Positions 15,379 to 23,441 are shown, counted from the first letter of the stretch. The stretch: DNA of 31,368 bases from Anaerobutyricum stercoris (GCA_019116455.1 DXBR01000019.1:1-31368); one strand, 5' to 3'. Translations and numbers: made by a program. The notes: generated from the letters alone by a model not told the origin.

Positions 15379-16173
15379 ATGCTGAAAAAAGAAGAAGCGC
15401 TTAATGGTGTAAAATTATTTGTTCTCGATATGGACGGTACTGTGTATCTGGGCGATCAGCTCATTGACGGAGCGCTGGATTTTATCCACGACGTGGAACA
15501 GTCGGAGGACCGGGATTTTATCTTTTTTACCAACAACGCTTCCCGGGTGCCGTCGGTCTACGTGGAAAAGCTTCATAAACTGGGGCTTGATGTGGATGAG
15601 AGCAAGGTTGTTACAGCAGGAGATGTCTGTGCGGAGTTTCTGAAAGTAAACTATCCGGGAGCAAAGGTGTATCTGAATGGCACTCCGGTTCTGGAAGAAA
15701 ACTGGAAAGCAAAAGGTATTCATCTTGTTAAAGAAGATCCGGATGTGGCGGTACAGAGCTTTGATACTACCCTTACCTATGAGAAGCTGGATCGTATCTG
15801 TCATTATGTGAGAAACGGCGTACCGTTTATCGCTACTCATATGGACACCAATTGCCCGACAGAGTACGGCTTCATGCCGGACTGCGGAGCTATGTGCAGT
15901 CTCATTACAGATTCCACAGGAGTGAAGCCTCGTTTTCTGGGCAAGCCTTGGAAAGAGACCGTGGATATGGTGGCGGAGATTACCGGATATAAAGCAGAAG
16001 AGATGGCTTTTGTCGGTGATCGCCTGTATACGGATGTGGCGACCGGCGTCAACAACGGCGCAAAAGGATTTCTCGTACTTACAGGTGAAGCGGACATGCA
16101 GACGGTAGCAGAATCTGACGTAGAACCGACCTGTATTTACGATTCGCTCAAAGAGATGAGAAAATATCTATAA
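15379..16173 (+). CDS. HAD-IIA (NagD/AraL-type) sugar-phosphate phosphatase
   Basis: This 264-residue phosphatase has the nucleophile motif FVLDMDGTVYLGD (D17, D19), motif II in FFTNNAS, a NagD-type cap, GKPWKETVD with the conserved lysine, and motif IV VGDRLYTDVATGVNNGAKG. This is the NagD/AraL/p-nitrophenylphosphatase group, which removes phosphate from small sugar and polyol phosphates. The start is ATG 15379 with AGAGGT upstream, 28 bases after the dehydrogenase stop. Next to a glycerol-1-phosphate dehydrogenase it could make free glycerol from glycerol-1-phosphate or clear a toxic side product, as proposed for AraL. The substrate cannot be read from the sequence. Confidence 0.85.
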   Translation: MLKKEEALNGVKLFVLDMDGTVYLGDQLIDGALDFIHDVEQSEDRDFIFFTNNASRVPSVYVEKLHKLGLDVDESKVVTAGDVCAEFLKVNYPGAKVYLNGTPVLEENWKAKGIHLVKEDPDVAVQSFDTTLTYEKLDRICHYVRNGVPFIATHMDTNCPTEYGFMPDCGAMCSLITDSTGVKPRFLGKPWKETVDMVAEITGYKAEEMAFVGDRLYTDVATGVNNGAKGFLVLTGEADMQTVAESDVEPTCIYDSLKEMRKYL

Positions 16174-16176
16174 ATA

Positions 16177-16272
16177 TTGTACAAAATAACCAAAGATGTG
16201 ATATACTTATCTATAGCAGACATCGCGGCGGGAGCCGGAAGGGTTCCCGTCTTCAAGAGAAAGGAGAAGACA
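16177..16272 (+). promoter_or_regulatory. Possible internal promoter and hairpin before the isomerase gene
   Basis: TTGTAC (16177-16182) and TATACT (16202-16207) are 19 bases apart, so a promoter is only possible. A hairpin CGGGAGCC/GGTTCCCG follows between about 16228 and 16250, upstream of the ribosome binding site AAAGGAGA. The gap of 99 bases is the longest inside the cluster. Confidence 0.35.
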
Positions 16273-16713
16273 ATGAAGATTGTATTTGGATGTGACCCGA
16301 ACGCGGCCGATTTTAAGTTGCAGCTGATGGACTATGTAAAAGGACTGGGACATGAGGTGGCTGATTTTGGCAGTGACGACCCGATTTATGCCAACGTTGC
16401 GATCAAATGTGCGAAGGCAGTGGCAGCCGGTGAGTTTGACCGTGGCATCGTAGTATGCGGAACCGGTATTGGCGTATCTATCGCCGCCAACAAAGTAAAG
16501 GGAGCTTACGCTGCATGTATCCACGATGTTTATCAGGCTCAGAGAGCAGAGCTCTCCAATCATGCCAATATTATCACTATGGGGGCACAGGTGATTGGTA
16601 TTGAGCTGGCAAAATGCATGGTTAAAGAATATCTCTCCTGCACTTATGACCCGAACAGCCGGTCCAAAGACAAGGTACAGAGAATTCTTGATTTTGAAAA
16701 CGAAGAACAATAA
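16273..16713 (+). CDS. RpiB/LacAB-family sugar-phosphate isomerase, divergent
   Basis: The 146-residue protein aligns throughout with RpiB: the N-terminal MKIVFGCD, a catalytic cysteine (C62) in GIVVCGTGIGVSIAANK, then ACIHDVYQAQRAELSNHANI and GAQVIG. In standard RpiB the aspartate at position 8-9 is followed by a histidine that contacts the phosphate; here the sequence is GCDPNAADFK, with proline. The YPHYA-like segment is DDPIYANVA. Related isomerases act on pentose, tetrose or hexose phosphates, so this paralogue probably has a special substrate rather than being the housekeeping ribose-5-phosphate isomerase. The start is ATG 16273 (AAAGGAGA upstream). Confidence 0.82.
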   Translation: MKIVFGCDPNAADFKLQLMDYVKGLGHEVADFGSDDPIYANVAIKCAKAVAAGEFDRGIVVCGTGIGVSIAANKVKGAYAACIHDVYQAQRAELSNHANIITMGAQVIGIELAKCMVKEYLSCTYDPNSRSKDKVQRILDFENEEQ

Positions 16714-16797
16714 AGGCTTTATAGGAGAAAGGAAGACCTGTGTGAAGCGGGTCTTGCAAATAAAAATGTAAAGAAAAACGGAGAAGGGAGTTTAATT

Positions 16798-18348
16798 ATG
16801 GCAGAATATTTAATGGGTATCGACGCAGGTACGGGCAGTGTGAGAGTTGCGCTTTATGATTTCCGCGGACAGAATCGTGCATATCATATTGAAGAGTACG
16901 CGACCACTTATCCGAGGAACGGATGGGCAGAGCAGGATGACAAAGGCTGGTGGGCAGCGCTTTCCAAAGCAATCCCGGAATGTATTAAAAAAGCTGGTAT
17001 CGGGCCAGACAATATTGCGGCCATTACCTGTGATGCCACAACCAACACCCTGGTTTATCTGGGAGAAGATGATGAGTCCGTGCGTCCGCCGATTCTCTGG
17101 ATGGATGTTCGTGCAACAGAAGAAGCCTCTTTTATTGACGAGATTCGTGAAGATTATGAGGCGACCAGATTCTACAAACCAAGTTTCCGTGCCGACACCA
17201 TGGTGCCGAAGTGTATGTGGGTTAAGAAACATGAGCCGGAAAACTGGGCGAAGACCAAGACGATCATGGAGTTTGAGGACTGGCTGAACTGGAAACTCAC
17301 CGGTAAGAAGAGCGTTTGTATGTCCATCGCTGCTTTCCGCTGGAATTACGATGACAAGAATGGCGGATATCCGGTAGATTTCTACAATGCGGTAGGCCTT
17401 GATGATGTGATTGATAAGTTCCCGAAAGATATTTACAGAGTTGGCGAAGTGATCGGCAATGTCAGCCGCGAAGCTGCGCAGATCTTTGGCCTGAGCACCA
17501 AGACAGTCGTTGTGGAAGGTACGGCGGACTGTAATGCATGTATGTTCGGTGTCGGCGGTGTAAGACCGAACGGAATGACATTAATCGGCGGAACATCTAC
17601 CTGTCTGCTGGGACTTTCTGAGAAAGATTTCCATGTAAATGGCGTAAACGGAACTTATCCAAACTGTATGTATGAAGGAACCAGCCTTCTGGAAGGCGGA
17701 CAGACCGCAGCCGGATCCATACTGACCTGGTTTAGAAATAACCTTCTTCCTGGTACCTGGGCACAGGAAGCCATGAATAAGGATATGAACATTTATGATT
17801 ATATCACCGAAAAGGCAAAGACTGTTCCGATCGGCTGTGACGGTCTTGTTATGATGGATTACTTCCAGGGCAATCGTGCGCCTTACTCTGATTCCAAAGC
17901 AAGAGGTATGTTCTGGGGACTTTCCATCGGAACCACAACGGCACATCTGGCAAGAGCTATCTACGAAGGCGTTGCCTATGGTGCAAATCACTGTATCGTC
18001 AGCATGAAGGAAGCAGGATATGACGTAAAAGAAATCTATGCCTGCGGCGGTCTGGCACAGTCTGATTTCTGGATGCAGATGCATGCGGATATCATCGGCG
18101 TACCGATGTACACAACTGTAGAGAACCAGAGTGCAGGATGTCTGGGCGACTGTATCATTGCGGCAAAGGGTATCGGTGTTTATCCAAGCTTTGAAGAAGC
18201 TGCAGACAGCATGATCCGTGTTGATAAAGAATATATTCCGGATATGGAAGCTCATAAGGAATATCAGTTCTATATGGAGCGCTACATGGAGACATGGCCG
18301 CAGATGCGTGAGATCGTACATAAAACTGTTGATCATAACAATAAATAA
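16798..18348 (+). CDS. FGGY-family carbohydrate kinase
   Basis: The 516-residue two-domain kinase has the phosphate-binding start MGIDAGTGSVRVALYD, a central AITCDATTNTLVYL and PPILWMDVRATEEA (substrate-contacting region), and in the second half EGTADCNACMFGVGGVRPN, LIGGTSTCLLGLS, GLVMMDYFQGNRAPY and the adenosine motif YACGGLAQSDFWMQ. The length fits the ribulokinase/xylulokinase-like branch. It would phosphorylate a ketose or polyol with ATP in the cytoplasm; the sugar cannot be assigned from motifs. It is the last gene of the cluster, 84 bases after the isomerase gene, with GAAGGGAG upstream, and is followed by a strong terminator. Confidence 0.85.
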   Translation: MAEYLMGIDAGTGSVRVALYDFRGQNRAYHIEEYATTYPRNGWAEQDDKGWWAALSKAIPECIKKAGIGPDNIAAITCDATTNTLVYLGEDDESVRPPILWMDVRATEEASFIDEIREDYEATRFYKPSFRADTMVPKCMWVKKHEPENWAKTKTIMEFEDWLNWKLTGKKSVCMSIAAFRWNYDDKNGGYPVDFYNAVGLDDVIDKFPKDIYRVGEVIGNVSREAAQIFGLSTKTVVVEGTADCNACMFGVGGVRPNGMTLIGGTSTCLLGLSEKDFHVNGVNGTYPNCMYEGTSLLEGGQTAAGSILTWFRNNLLPGTWAQEAMNKDMNIYDYITEKAKTVPIGCDGLVMMDYFQGNRAPYSDSKARGMFWGLSIGTTTAHLARAIYEGVAYGANHCIVSMKEAGYDVKEIYACGGLAQSDFWMQMHADIIGVPMYTTVENQSAGCLGDCIIAAKGIGVYPSFEEAADSMIRVDKEYIPDMEAHKEYQFYMERYMETWPQMREIVHKTVDHNNK

Positions 18349-18391
18349 GTCGGCCGAAACCAGGGCGGCGGTACCGGAATAGAACAAAAAT

Positions 18392-18439
18392 GGGGCTGTT
18401 GCATAAAGATTGAACTTTATGAGGCAGCCCCTCGTTTTT
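18392..18439 (+). terminator. Terminator of the sugar cluster
   Basis: GGGGCTG (18392-18398) pairs with CAGCCCC (18425-18431) and CATAAAG (18402-18408) with CTTTATG (18415-18421); TCG and five T follow. Confidence 0.85.
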
Positions 18440-18454
18440 GTAAAAAATAAAAAG

Positions 18455-18469
18455 TGTAGAAAAATTACA
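18455..18469. promoter_or_regulatory. Operator-like site before the RpiR-type regulator gene
   Basis: TGTAGAAAAATTACA is an imperfect 15-bp palindrome that shares TGTAGAA and the TACA/TTACA end with the perfect site at 19578-19592. RpiR-family regulators such as HexR bind 15-bp TGTA...TACA palindromes. It probably mediates autoregulation. Confidence 0.55.
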
Positions 18470-18585
18470 TTTAATCTGAATGCGAAAAAAATAGAAAACA
18501 TACAGAAGAAGCCTGACGAAAAGATATCTGCCGCGGACGGATGCCGATATCTGAGGAAGCTTTGCTGTAAGCAGGAGGAAAAATA

Positions 18586-19458
18586 ATGAATGAAAAACTG
18601 GAATTTACCATAAGGGAGAATTATTCTTCTTTACGAAAATCCGAAAAAAAAGCTGCTGACTATCTTCTGTCTTATCAGGGAGATGGCCGTGAACTGACTC
18701 TTGAGCTGTTCGCAGACGGAGCAGGCGTCAGTCAGCCTACGGTACTTCGCTTCATTCGTGCGCTGGGATATCAGGGATTTAAAGATTTCCGCTATGAACT
18801 GGTGCGGGAAGAAGACAGAACAGAAAAAGGATATTTTCTGTATGGATCGTCCATATCAAAGGACGATAAAATCGCGGAGCTGCCGGCCAAGCTGATCGGA
18901 ACTGCGGTAGGACAGCTGAAAGACACGTTAAAAAATCTGTCTGCTGACAATCTGGAAAAGGCGGTGAGGGCAATCACTGGAGCGCGGAATATCGCGGTAT
19001 TTTACGTGGAGAACTCTTCATGTACGGCCAGCGATCTGGTTACAAAGCTTACCTATCTGGGTTTTAGCTGCTGTTCTTATTCCGATTATTATCTGCAAAA
19101 TGTCAGTGCCGGTAATCTGACAAAAGAAGATGTGGCCATCGGCATCTCTTATTCAGGATGCTCGATAAGTACGGTAGATGCCATGCGGATTGCAAAAAAA
19201 GCGGGGGCGAGGACCATTGCGATCACCAATTTTGAAAATACCCTGCTGGAAAAGTATGCGGACATTGTTCTGATCACAAGCGGACAGCATTTTATTTACG
19301 GTGATGCTATTTTTTCCCGGGTGTCTCAGCTTGCGGTGGTGGATATGATCTATACTGGTATTCTCCTCAGCGATTATGAAAAATACACAGCGATTTTGGA
19401 CAGGAGCAGTAATACGATCCGTAAACAGGCATATGATGCGAACCCGTCTGAAAAGTAG
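18586..19458 (+). CDS. RpiR/MurR-family transcriptional regulator, likely AEP regulator
   Basis: The 290-residue protein has the N-terminal RpiR helix-turn-helix (LRKSEKKAADYLLSYQ, then LELFADGAGVSQPTVLRFIR and ALGYQGFKDFR) and a C-terminal SIS domain (NIAVFYVENSSCTASDLVTK, AIGISYSGCSISTVDAMRIA, ARTIAITNF). SIS domains in this family bind phosphorylated small molecules. It lies directly before the aminoethylphosphonate operon, has its own terminator, and matching TGTAGAA palindromes stand before it and before that operon. The ligand could be AEP, phosphonoacetaldehyde or a sugar phosphate of the neighbouring cluster. The start ATG 18586 has AGGAGG upstream. Confidence 0.85.
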   Translation: MNEKLEFTIRENYSSLRKSEKKAADYLLSYQGDGRELTLELFADGAGVSQPTVLRFIRALGYQGFKDFRYELVREEDRTEKGYFLYGSSISKDDKIAELPAKLIGTAVGQLKDTLKNLSADNLEKAVRAITGARNIAVFYVENSSCTASDLVTKLTYLGFSCCSYSDYYLQNVSAGNLTKEDVAIGISYSGCSISTVDAMRIAKKAGARTIAITNFENTLLEKYADIVLITSGQHFIYGDAIFSRVSQLAVVDMIYTGILLSDYEKYTAILDRSSNTIRKQAYDANPSEK

Positions 19459-19519
19459 GACGTTTCTAAGACAGAATTCCCATGAAAGGGTTGAAAATAA
19501 AATAAAGAATATCTTTTAC

Positions 19520-19544
19520 GGCGGAAATATTTCCGCCTTTTTTT
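19520..19544 (+). terminator. Terminator after the RpiR-type regulator gene
   Basis: GGCGGAAAT (19520-19528) is followed directly by its exact reverse complement ATTTCCGCC (19529-19537) and seven T (19538-19544). Confidence 0.9.
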
Positions 19545-19577
19545 GTATAAAAACTAAAGAAGATTTCTAGAAAATTA

Positions 19578-19592
19578 TGTAGAATTTCTACA
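19578..19592. promoter_or_regulatory. Operator-like palindrome before the AEP transport operon
   Basis: TGTAGAATTTCTACA is a perfect palindrome (seven-base arms around one T) of the TGTA-N7-TACA form seen for RpiR-family sites. A second small palindrome, TTTCTAGAAA, lies just before it at 19564-19573. A similar 15-mer precedes the regulator gene at 18455-18469. Confidence 0.65.
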
Positions 19593-19640
19593 ACTTTTTT
19601 ACAATTAATTTACAAAACTTTTTTGGGAAAATGATAGAAA

Positions 19641-19790
19641 GGCATTTTGTCTCTGTGTTATCATGCGGTTGTTTCGCGGAGCGGACCTGGCATAAGGGAC
19701 GGGACAAGAGATGTACCTGCTGCTCTTGCAGGCGGTAAACGATTTTCCATGCCTGCCGCAGATTGCCGGAGTTCTAGTTTGGAATAAATC
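19641..19790 (+). other. GC-rich leader of the AEP operon, possible structured RNA
   Basis: About 150 bases between an AT-rich promoter-like stretch and the ABC gene are clearly richer in G and C and carry no convincing ORF. CCTGC (about 19716-19720) can pair with GCAGG (19728-19732), while the overlapping GCAGGC can instead pair with GCCTGC (19751-19756), giving mutually exclusive hairpins. I recognise no known riboswitch class. It could be a regulatory leader or simply decayed sequence. Confidence 0.35.
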
Positions 19791-19793
19791 CTT

Positions 19794-19814
19794 AAAATAC
19801 CCCCGGGGTATTTT
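19794..19814. repeat. 21-bp palindrome just before the ABC ATPase gene
   Basis: AAAATACCCC and GGGGTATTTT flank a single C, a perfect 10-bp inverted repeat ending 30 bases before the ABC ATPase start codon. No T-run follows, so it is not a terminator. It could be an operator or a hairpin close to the ribosome binding site. Confidence 0.65.
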
Positions 19815-19844
19815 GAAGATGTCTGAAAGGGAAAGGAGAACATT

Positions 19845-20612
19845 ATGCTTGAAATTAAAAATCTGAAAAAATCATATGACGGTGTTACAATTTTACACGA
19901 TATTAATCTCAGTATTGAGGATGGCGAGATTGTTTCGATTCTCGGACCTTCCGGATGCGGTAAGACTACATTGTTGAATCTGATTCTTGGATTGACTGAC
20001 GCCGATGAGGGAGAGATCATTTTCCAGGGACAGAACGTGCTGGATATTCCGATGGAAGCAAGAGGATTCAACATTGTATTCCAGGATTACGCCCTGTTTC
20101 CAAATCTGAATGTCTATAAAAATATTACATATGGATTAAAAAACAAACCGGATATTTCCACACAGCAGGAAGTGGAGGATATGATTGATCTGCTGGGATT
20201 AAGAGAACATCTGGATAAGAAGATCGAACAGCTTTCCGGCGGTCAGAAACAGAGAGTGGCTCTGGCAAGGACCATGGTCATGAAACCGAAGATTCTTCTT
20301 CTGGATGAACCGCTTTCCGCATTGGACGGAGTGATCAAAGAATCGATTAAAGATAAAATCAAACAGATTGCGAGAGAATTTAAGCTGACAACCATCATCG
20401 TTACCCACGATCCGGAAGAGGCGCTGACTTTATCTGATAAGGTTCTGATTGTCAATAATGGAACTATTTCTCAGTTTGGCAAGCCAGATGAGATCATCCA
20501 GACACCGGACAACGATTTTGTCAAAGAGTTTATTCTTAATCAGCTTGTGATTAAAAGAAATAACATCTTTACTTTGTTCAGTCAGGAAGCGCAGCCGCAG
20601 ATGGCAATGTAA
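19845..20612 (+). CDS. ABC transporter ATP-binding protein, probable 2-aminoethylphosphonate importer
   Basis: This 255-residue ATPase energises import. Motifs in order: Walker A LGPSGCGKTTLLNLIL, Q-loop FQDYALFPNLNVY, signature LSGGQKQRVALARTM, Walker B ILLLDEPLSALD and the switch histidine in IIVTHDPEEAL. It has no long C-terminal TOBE regulatory domain, unlike PotA/MalK. It belongs to the spermidine/iron/phosphonate import group. Assignment to AEP rests on the operon, which continues with a fused permease, a binding lipoprotein, phnW and phnX. The ribosome binding site is AAAGGAGA. Confidence 0.85.
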   Translation: MLEIKNLKKSYDGVTILHDINLSIEDGEIVSILGPSGCGKTTLLNLILGLTDADEGEIIFQGQNVLDIPMEARGFNIVFQDYALFPNLNVYKNITYGLKNKPDISTQQEVEDMIDLLGLREHLDKKIEQLSGGQKQRVALARTMVMKPKILLLDEPLSALDGVIKESIKDKIKQIAREFKLTTIIVTHDPEEALTLSDKVLIVNNGTISQFGKPDEIIQTPDNDFVKEFILNQLVIKRNNIFTLFSQEAQPQMAM

Positions 20613-20639
20613 TAAAGTGAAGCGAAAAGGTGAACGAAT

Positions 20640-22328
20640 ATGGGTACACAGAGAAAAGAAAAAGAGATTAAAGGCATTTTTATTATCGTCACGGCGTTGT
20701 TTCTCGTATTTTTGATGATTCCAATTCTCCGGCTTCTCTTAAAGTCCTTTGAGGGACAGGCCAGCGGAGTATCTCTTGGAAACTACGTGGAGGTATTGAC
20801 AAGCCACGGCTTTATGAGCGCTTTCGGGCACAGCCTGATTATTTCTTCCGCCAGTGCGATCATTACAACATTGTTAGCGTTTTTGCTTGCATATACAATT
20901 AATTATACAAATATTCCAAAAGCGTACAAAGGATTCATTCGAAAGGCGGCTGTAGTTCCAATGCTGCTGCCGACCATCACGTATGGTTTCGCCATCATCT
21001 ATTCCTTTGGAAAGCAGGGACTGATCACACAGCTTGTTGGACGTCAGCTTTTTGAAATCTACGGATTTAACGGATTGCTGTTAGGATATGTTATTTACAC
21101 ACTGCCGATATCCTTCCTGCTTGTGTCAAATACCATGGAATATATTGACAAAAAGTTTACCATCGTATCCCGCATTATGGGGGATAAACCATTGACCACA
21201 TTTATGGCTACGGTGGTACGCCCGCTTCTTGGAACGCTGGCTGCATCTTTTGTACAGTGTTTCTTCTTATGCTTTACCGATTACGGTATTCCGGCGTCGG
21301 TGGGCGGCGAGTACGATGTGGTGGCAACAGTACTTTATAACGAAATGCTTGGAAGTATCCCGAACTTTAATACCGGTTCTGCAGTGGCTATGATGATGCT
21401 CATTCCTTCCGTACTGACGATCGCGCTTCTGCACTATCTGGAAAAATATAATATTCGCTATAACAAAATATCCAATATTGAGATTCGGAAAAATACTTTA
21501 CGGGATGTGATTTTCGGAGGAGCCAGCGGTCTGGTGCTTCTGGCGGTACTCTCTGTCTTCCTAGTCATCTTTGCGGTGCCGTTGGTGGAAAACTGGCCGT
21601 ACCAGATGAACTTTACCTGGGAACATGTTCAGGCAGTCTTCGCAGACAGAAGCTTGATCAGTGTTTATAAAAACTCCCTTCTGGTAGCCGTTCTCACGGC
21701 GCTCCTCGGCTCCCTGCTCACTTATGGAGCAGCACTTACGACTGCGAGAAGTAAACTGCCGGGCAAAGTAAAACAGGTTATTGAAAATATTTCATTAATT
21801 ACAAATACAATACCGGGTATGGTAATTGGTATCGCTTACATGCTTATTTTCTCCGGCACACCGCTGCAGAATACCCTGGCCATCATTATCATCTGTAACG
21901 TCATCCATTTCTTCTCGACGCCTTATCTGATGATAAAGAATTCCCTGGCAAAGATGAACGCTTCCTGGGAGACAACAGCCATGCTCATGGGTGATACCTG
22001 GCTTAAAACTATCGTGCGGGTGGTAACTCCGAACGCTATGGGAACCATACTTGAAGTGTTCAGCTATTATTTTGTAAATGCGATGGTAACTGTAAGTGCG
22101 GTTATTTTTATCGCAGGAGCAAGAACCATGGTTATTACCACAAAAATTAAAGAACTTCAATATTATACAAAGTTCAATGAGATTTTTGTTCTGTCCCTTC
22201 TGATCTTATTTACGAATCTGGCAGCCAAATTGATTTTTGGATACTTTGCGACAGACAGAAGTAAGGTAAAGGAAGAGAAGAGAAAGAAAAAAGCATTAAG
22301 AAAAGCCAGTATGGCAGCAGAAATGTAA
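20640..22328 (+). CDS. ABC transporter permease with two fused permease domains (AEP importer)
   Basis: The protein has 562 residues, about twice a single permease. Each half has about six membrane helices and a cytoplasmic EAA-type loop: first near SRIMGDKPLTTFMATVVRPL, second near AMLMGDTWLKTIVRVVTPN. The linker around residues 260-290 joins two BPD_transp_1 domains, so one polypeptide makes the whole channel. Such fused permeases are known in the iron (FbpB) and putative 2-aminoethylphosphonate (PhnU-type) importers. A highly charged Lys/Glu/Arg tail follows the last helix. It starts 27 bases after the ATPase gene with AAAGGTGA upstream. The 3' end runs into a 34-bp tandem repeat. Confidence 0.85.
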   Translation: MGTQRKEKEIKGIFIIVTALFLVFLMIPILRLLLKSFEGQASGVSLGNYVEVLTSHGFMSAFGHSLIISSASAIITTLLAFLLAYTINYTNIPKAYKGFIRKAAVVPMLLPTITYGFAIIYSFGKQGLITQLVGRQLFEIYGFNGLLLGYVIYTLPISFLLVSNTMEYIDKKFTIVSRIMGDKPLTTFMATVVRPLLGTLAASFVQCFFLCFTDYGIPASVGGEYDVVATVLYNEMLGSIPNFNTGSAVAMMMLIPSVLTIALLHYLEKYNIRYNKISNIEIRKNTLRDVIFGGASGLVLLAVLSVFLVIFAVPLVENWPYQMNFTWEHVQAVFADRSLISVYKNSLLVAVLTALLGSLLTYGAALTTARSKLPGKVKQVIENISLITNTIPGMVIGIAYMLIFSGTPLQNTLAIIIICNVIHFFSTPYLMIKNSLAKMNASWETTAMLMGDTWLKTIVRVVTPNAMGTILEVFSYYFVNAMVTVSAVIFIAGARTMVITTKIKELQYYTKFNEIFVLSLLILFTNLAAKLIFGYFATDRSKVKEEKRKKKALRKASMAAEM

Positions 22329-22393
22329 CAGATACAAAAGCTGTATAGCAGCAGAAAGATATCAGATGTAAAAGCTGTATACAGCAGAAATGA
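22314..22393 (+). repeat. 34-bp tandem repeat across the permease stop codon
   Basis: Two consecutive 34-base units, 22314-22347 and 22348-22381, both begin GCAGCAGAAA and end AAAAGCTGTATA and differ at a few central positions. A partial third copy (CAGCAGAAATGA) follows at 22382-22393. The first unit contains the permease stop codon. Confidence 0.7.
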
Positions 22394-22415
22394 AATAAAA
22401 AGTGAGGAAAAAGAG

Positions 22416-23411
22416 ATGAGAAAGAAATTTTTAGCAGCAGCAGTAGCAATGACAATGGCTATTTCCGCCGTCCTGACCGGATGCGGCGGCTCCGCCAGCG
22501 ATGAAGTAGTGCTTTACACCAACGCAGATGACGAAGCCATCGAGGCCATGAAGAGCACTTTAGATGAAAACGGATATTCCGGACAGTACATCATTCAGTC
22601 CTTCGGTACTTCCGAGCTGGGCGGAAAGCTTCTGGCCGAAGGAACAAATATTGAGGCCGATCTGGTTACCATGAGCTCCTTCTATCTGGACAGCGCCCAG
22701 GAACAGCAGAACATGTTTAAGGATCTGACTTTTGAGACAGGCGCTATGGATGAATATCCTTCCTTCTATACGCCGATCACTGCCCAGGAAGGCGCTATTT
22801 TACTCAATACGGAGATGATGCAGGAAAATAATCTTCCAACCCCAACCAGCATTAAAGATCTGGCTGACCCTGTATACAGTGGATTTATTTCCGTTACCGA
22901 TATTGCAAGTTCTTCCACCGCATGGCTTCTGCTTCAGGCTCTGGTAGATAACTACGGTGAAGATGAGGCAACTCAGATTCTCGCGGATATTTACAAAAAT
23001 GCCGGACCTCATGTGGAAAGTTCTGGATCCGCGCCGCTTAAAAAAGTTCGTGCCGGTGAAGTAGCTATTGGATTCGGCCTTCGTCATCAGGCAGTGGCAG
23101 ATAAAGCAGACGGACTTCCGGTAGATTATGTTGACCCGACAGAAGGCAACTATTCTCTGACAGAATCCATCGCTGTTGTGGATAAAGGTGATGAAAGCAA
23201 GGATCTTGCCATGGAAATGGCTGAATGTATTATTACAAAAGGAAGAGCAAAATTACAGGAGTACTATCCTCTGCCAATCTATGAGGGAGAAACAGCAGAC
23301 TCTGCGTATATGTCCGCAAATCCAAAGGTATTCCCGGAAAAACTGACCGTGGACTTACTGGAGCAGCATCAGCAGATTTCTGAGAATGCCAAAGCGATGG
23401 CAGAAGAGTAA
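22416..23411 (+). CDS. Substrate-binding lipoprotein of the AEP ABC importer
   Basis: The 331-residue protein starts with a lipoprotein signal peptide (MRKKFLAAAVAMTM, lipobox LTGC, acylated cysteine at 23), so it is anchored on the outer face of the membrane. The mature part has the two-lobed periplasmic-binding fold of the iron/thiamine/phosphonate group: VVLYTNADDEAIEAM at the start, GAILLNTEMM, then a hinge-proximal SGSAPLKKVRAGEVAIGFGL and YSLTESIAVV. AEP as ligand is inferred from the neighbours phnW and phnX. It lies 87 bases after the permease gene, with a weak GTGAGGAA upstream. Confidence 0.83.
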   Translation: MRKKFLAAAVAMTMAISAVLTGCGGSASDEVVLYTNADDEAIEAMKSTLDENGYSGQYIIQSFGTSELGGKLLAEGTNIEADLVTMSSFYLDSAQEQQNMFKDLTFETGAMDEYPSFYTPITAQEGAILLNTEMMQENNLPTPTSIKDLADPVYSGFISVTDIASSSTAWLLLQALVDNYGEDEATQILADIYKNAGPHVESSGSAPLKKVRAGEVAIGFGLRHQAVADKADGLPVDYVDPTEGNYSLTESIAVVDKGDESKDLAMEMAECIITKGRAKLQEYYPLPIYEGETADSAYMSANPKVFPEKLTVDLLEQHQQISENAKAMAEE

Positions 23412-23441
23412 GAAAATAAAAAAGAAAGAAGAGATACAATT

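Noticed and set aside
19661..20074. 137-codon minus-strand ORF covering the AEP leader and the ABC ATPase start
   Set aside because: Most of it is antisense to the ATPase Walker A region, and the remainder has no recognisable pattern.
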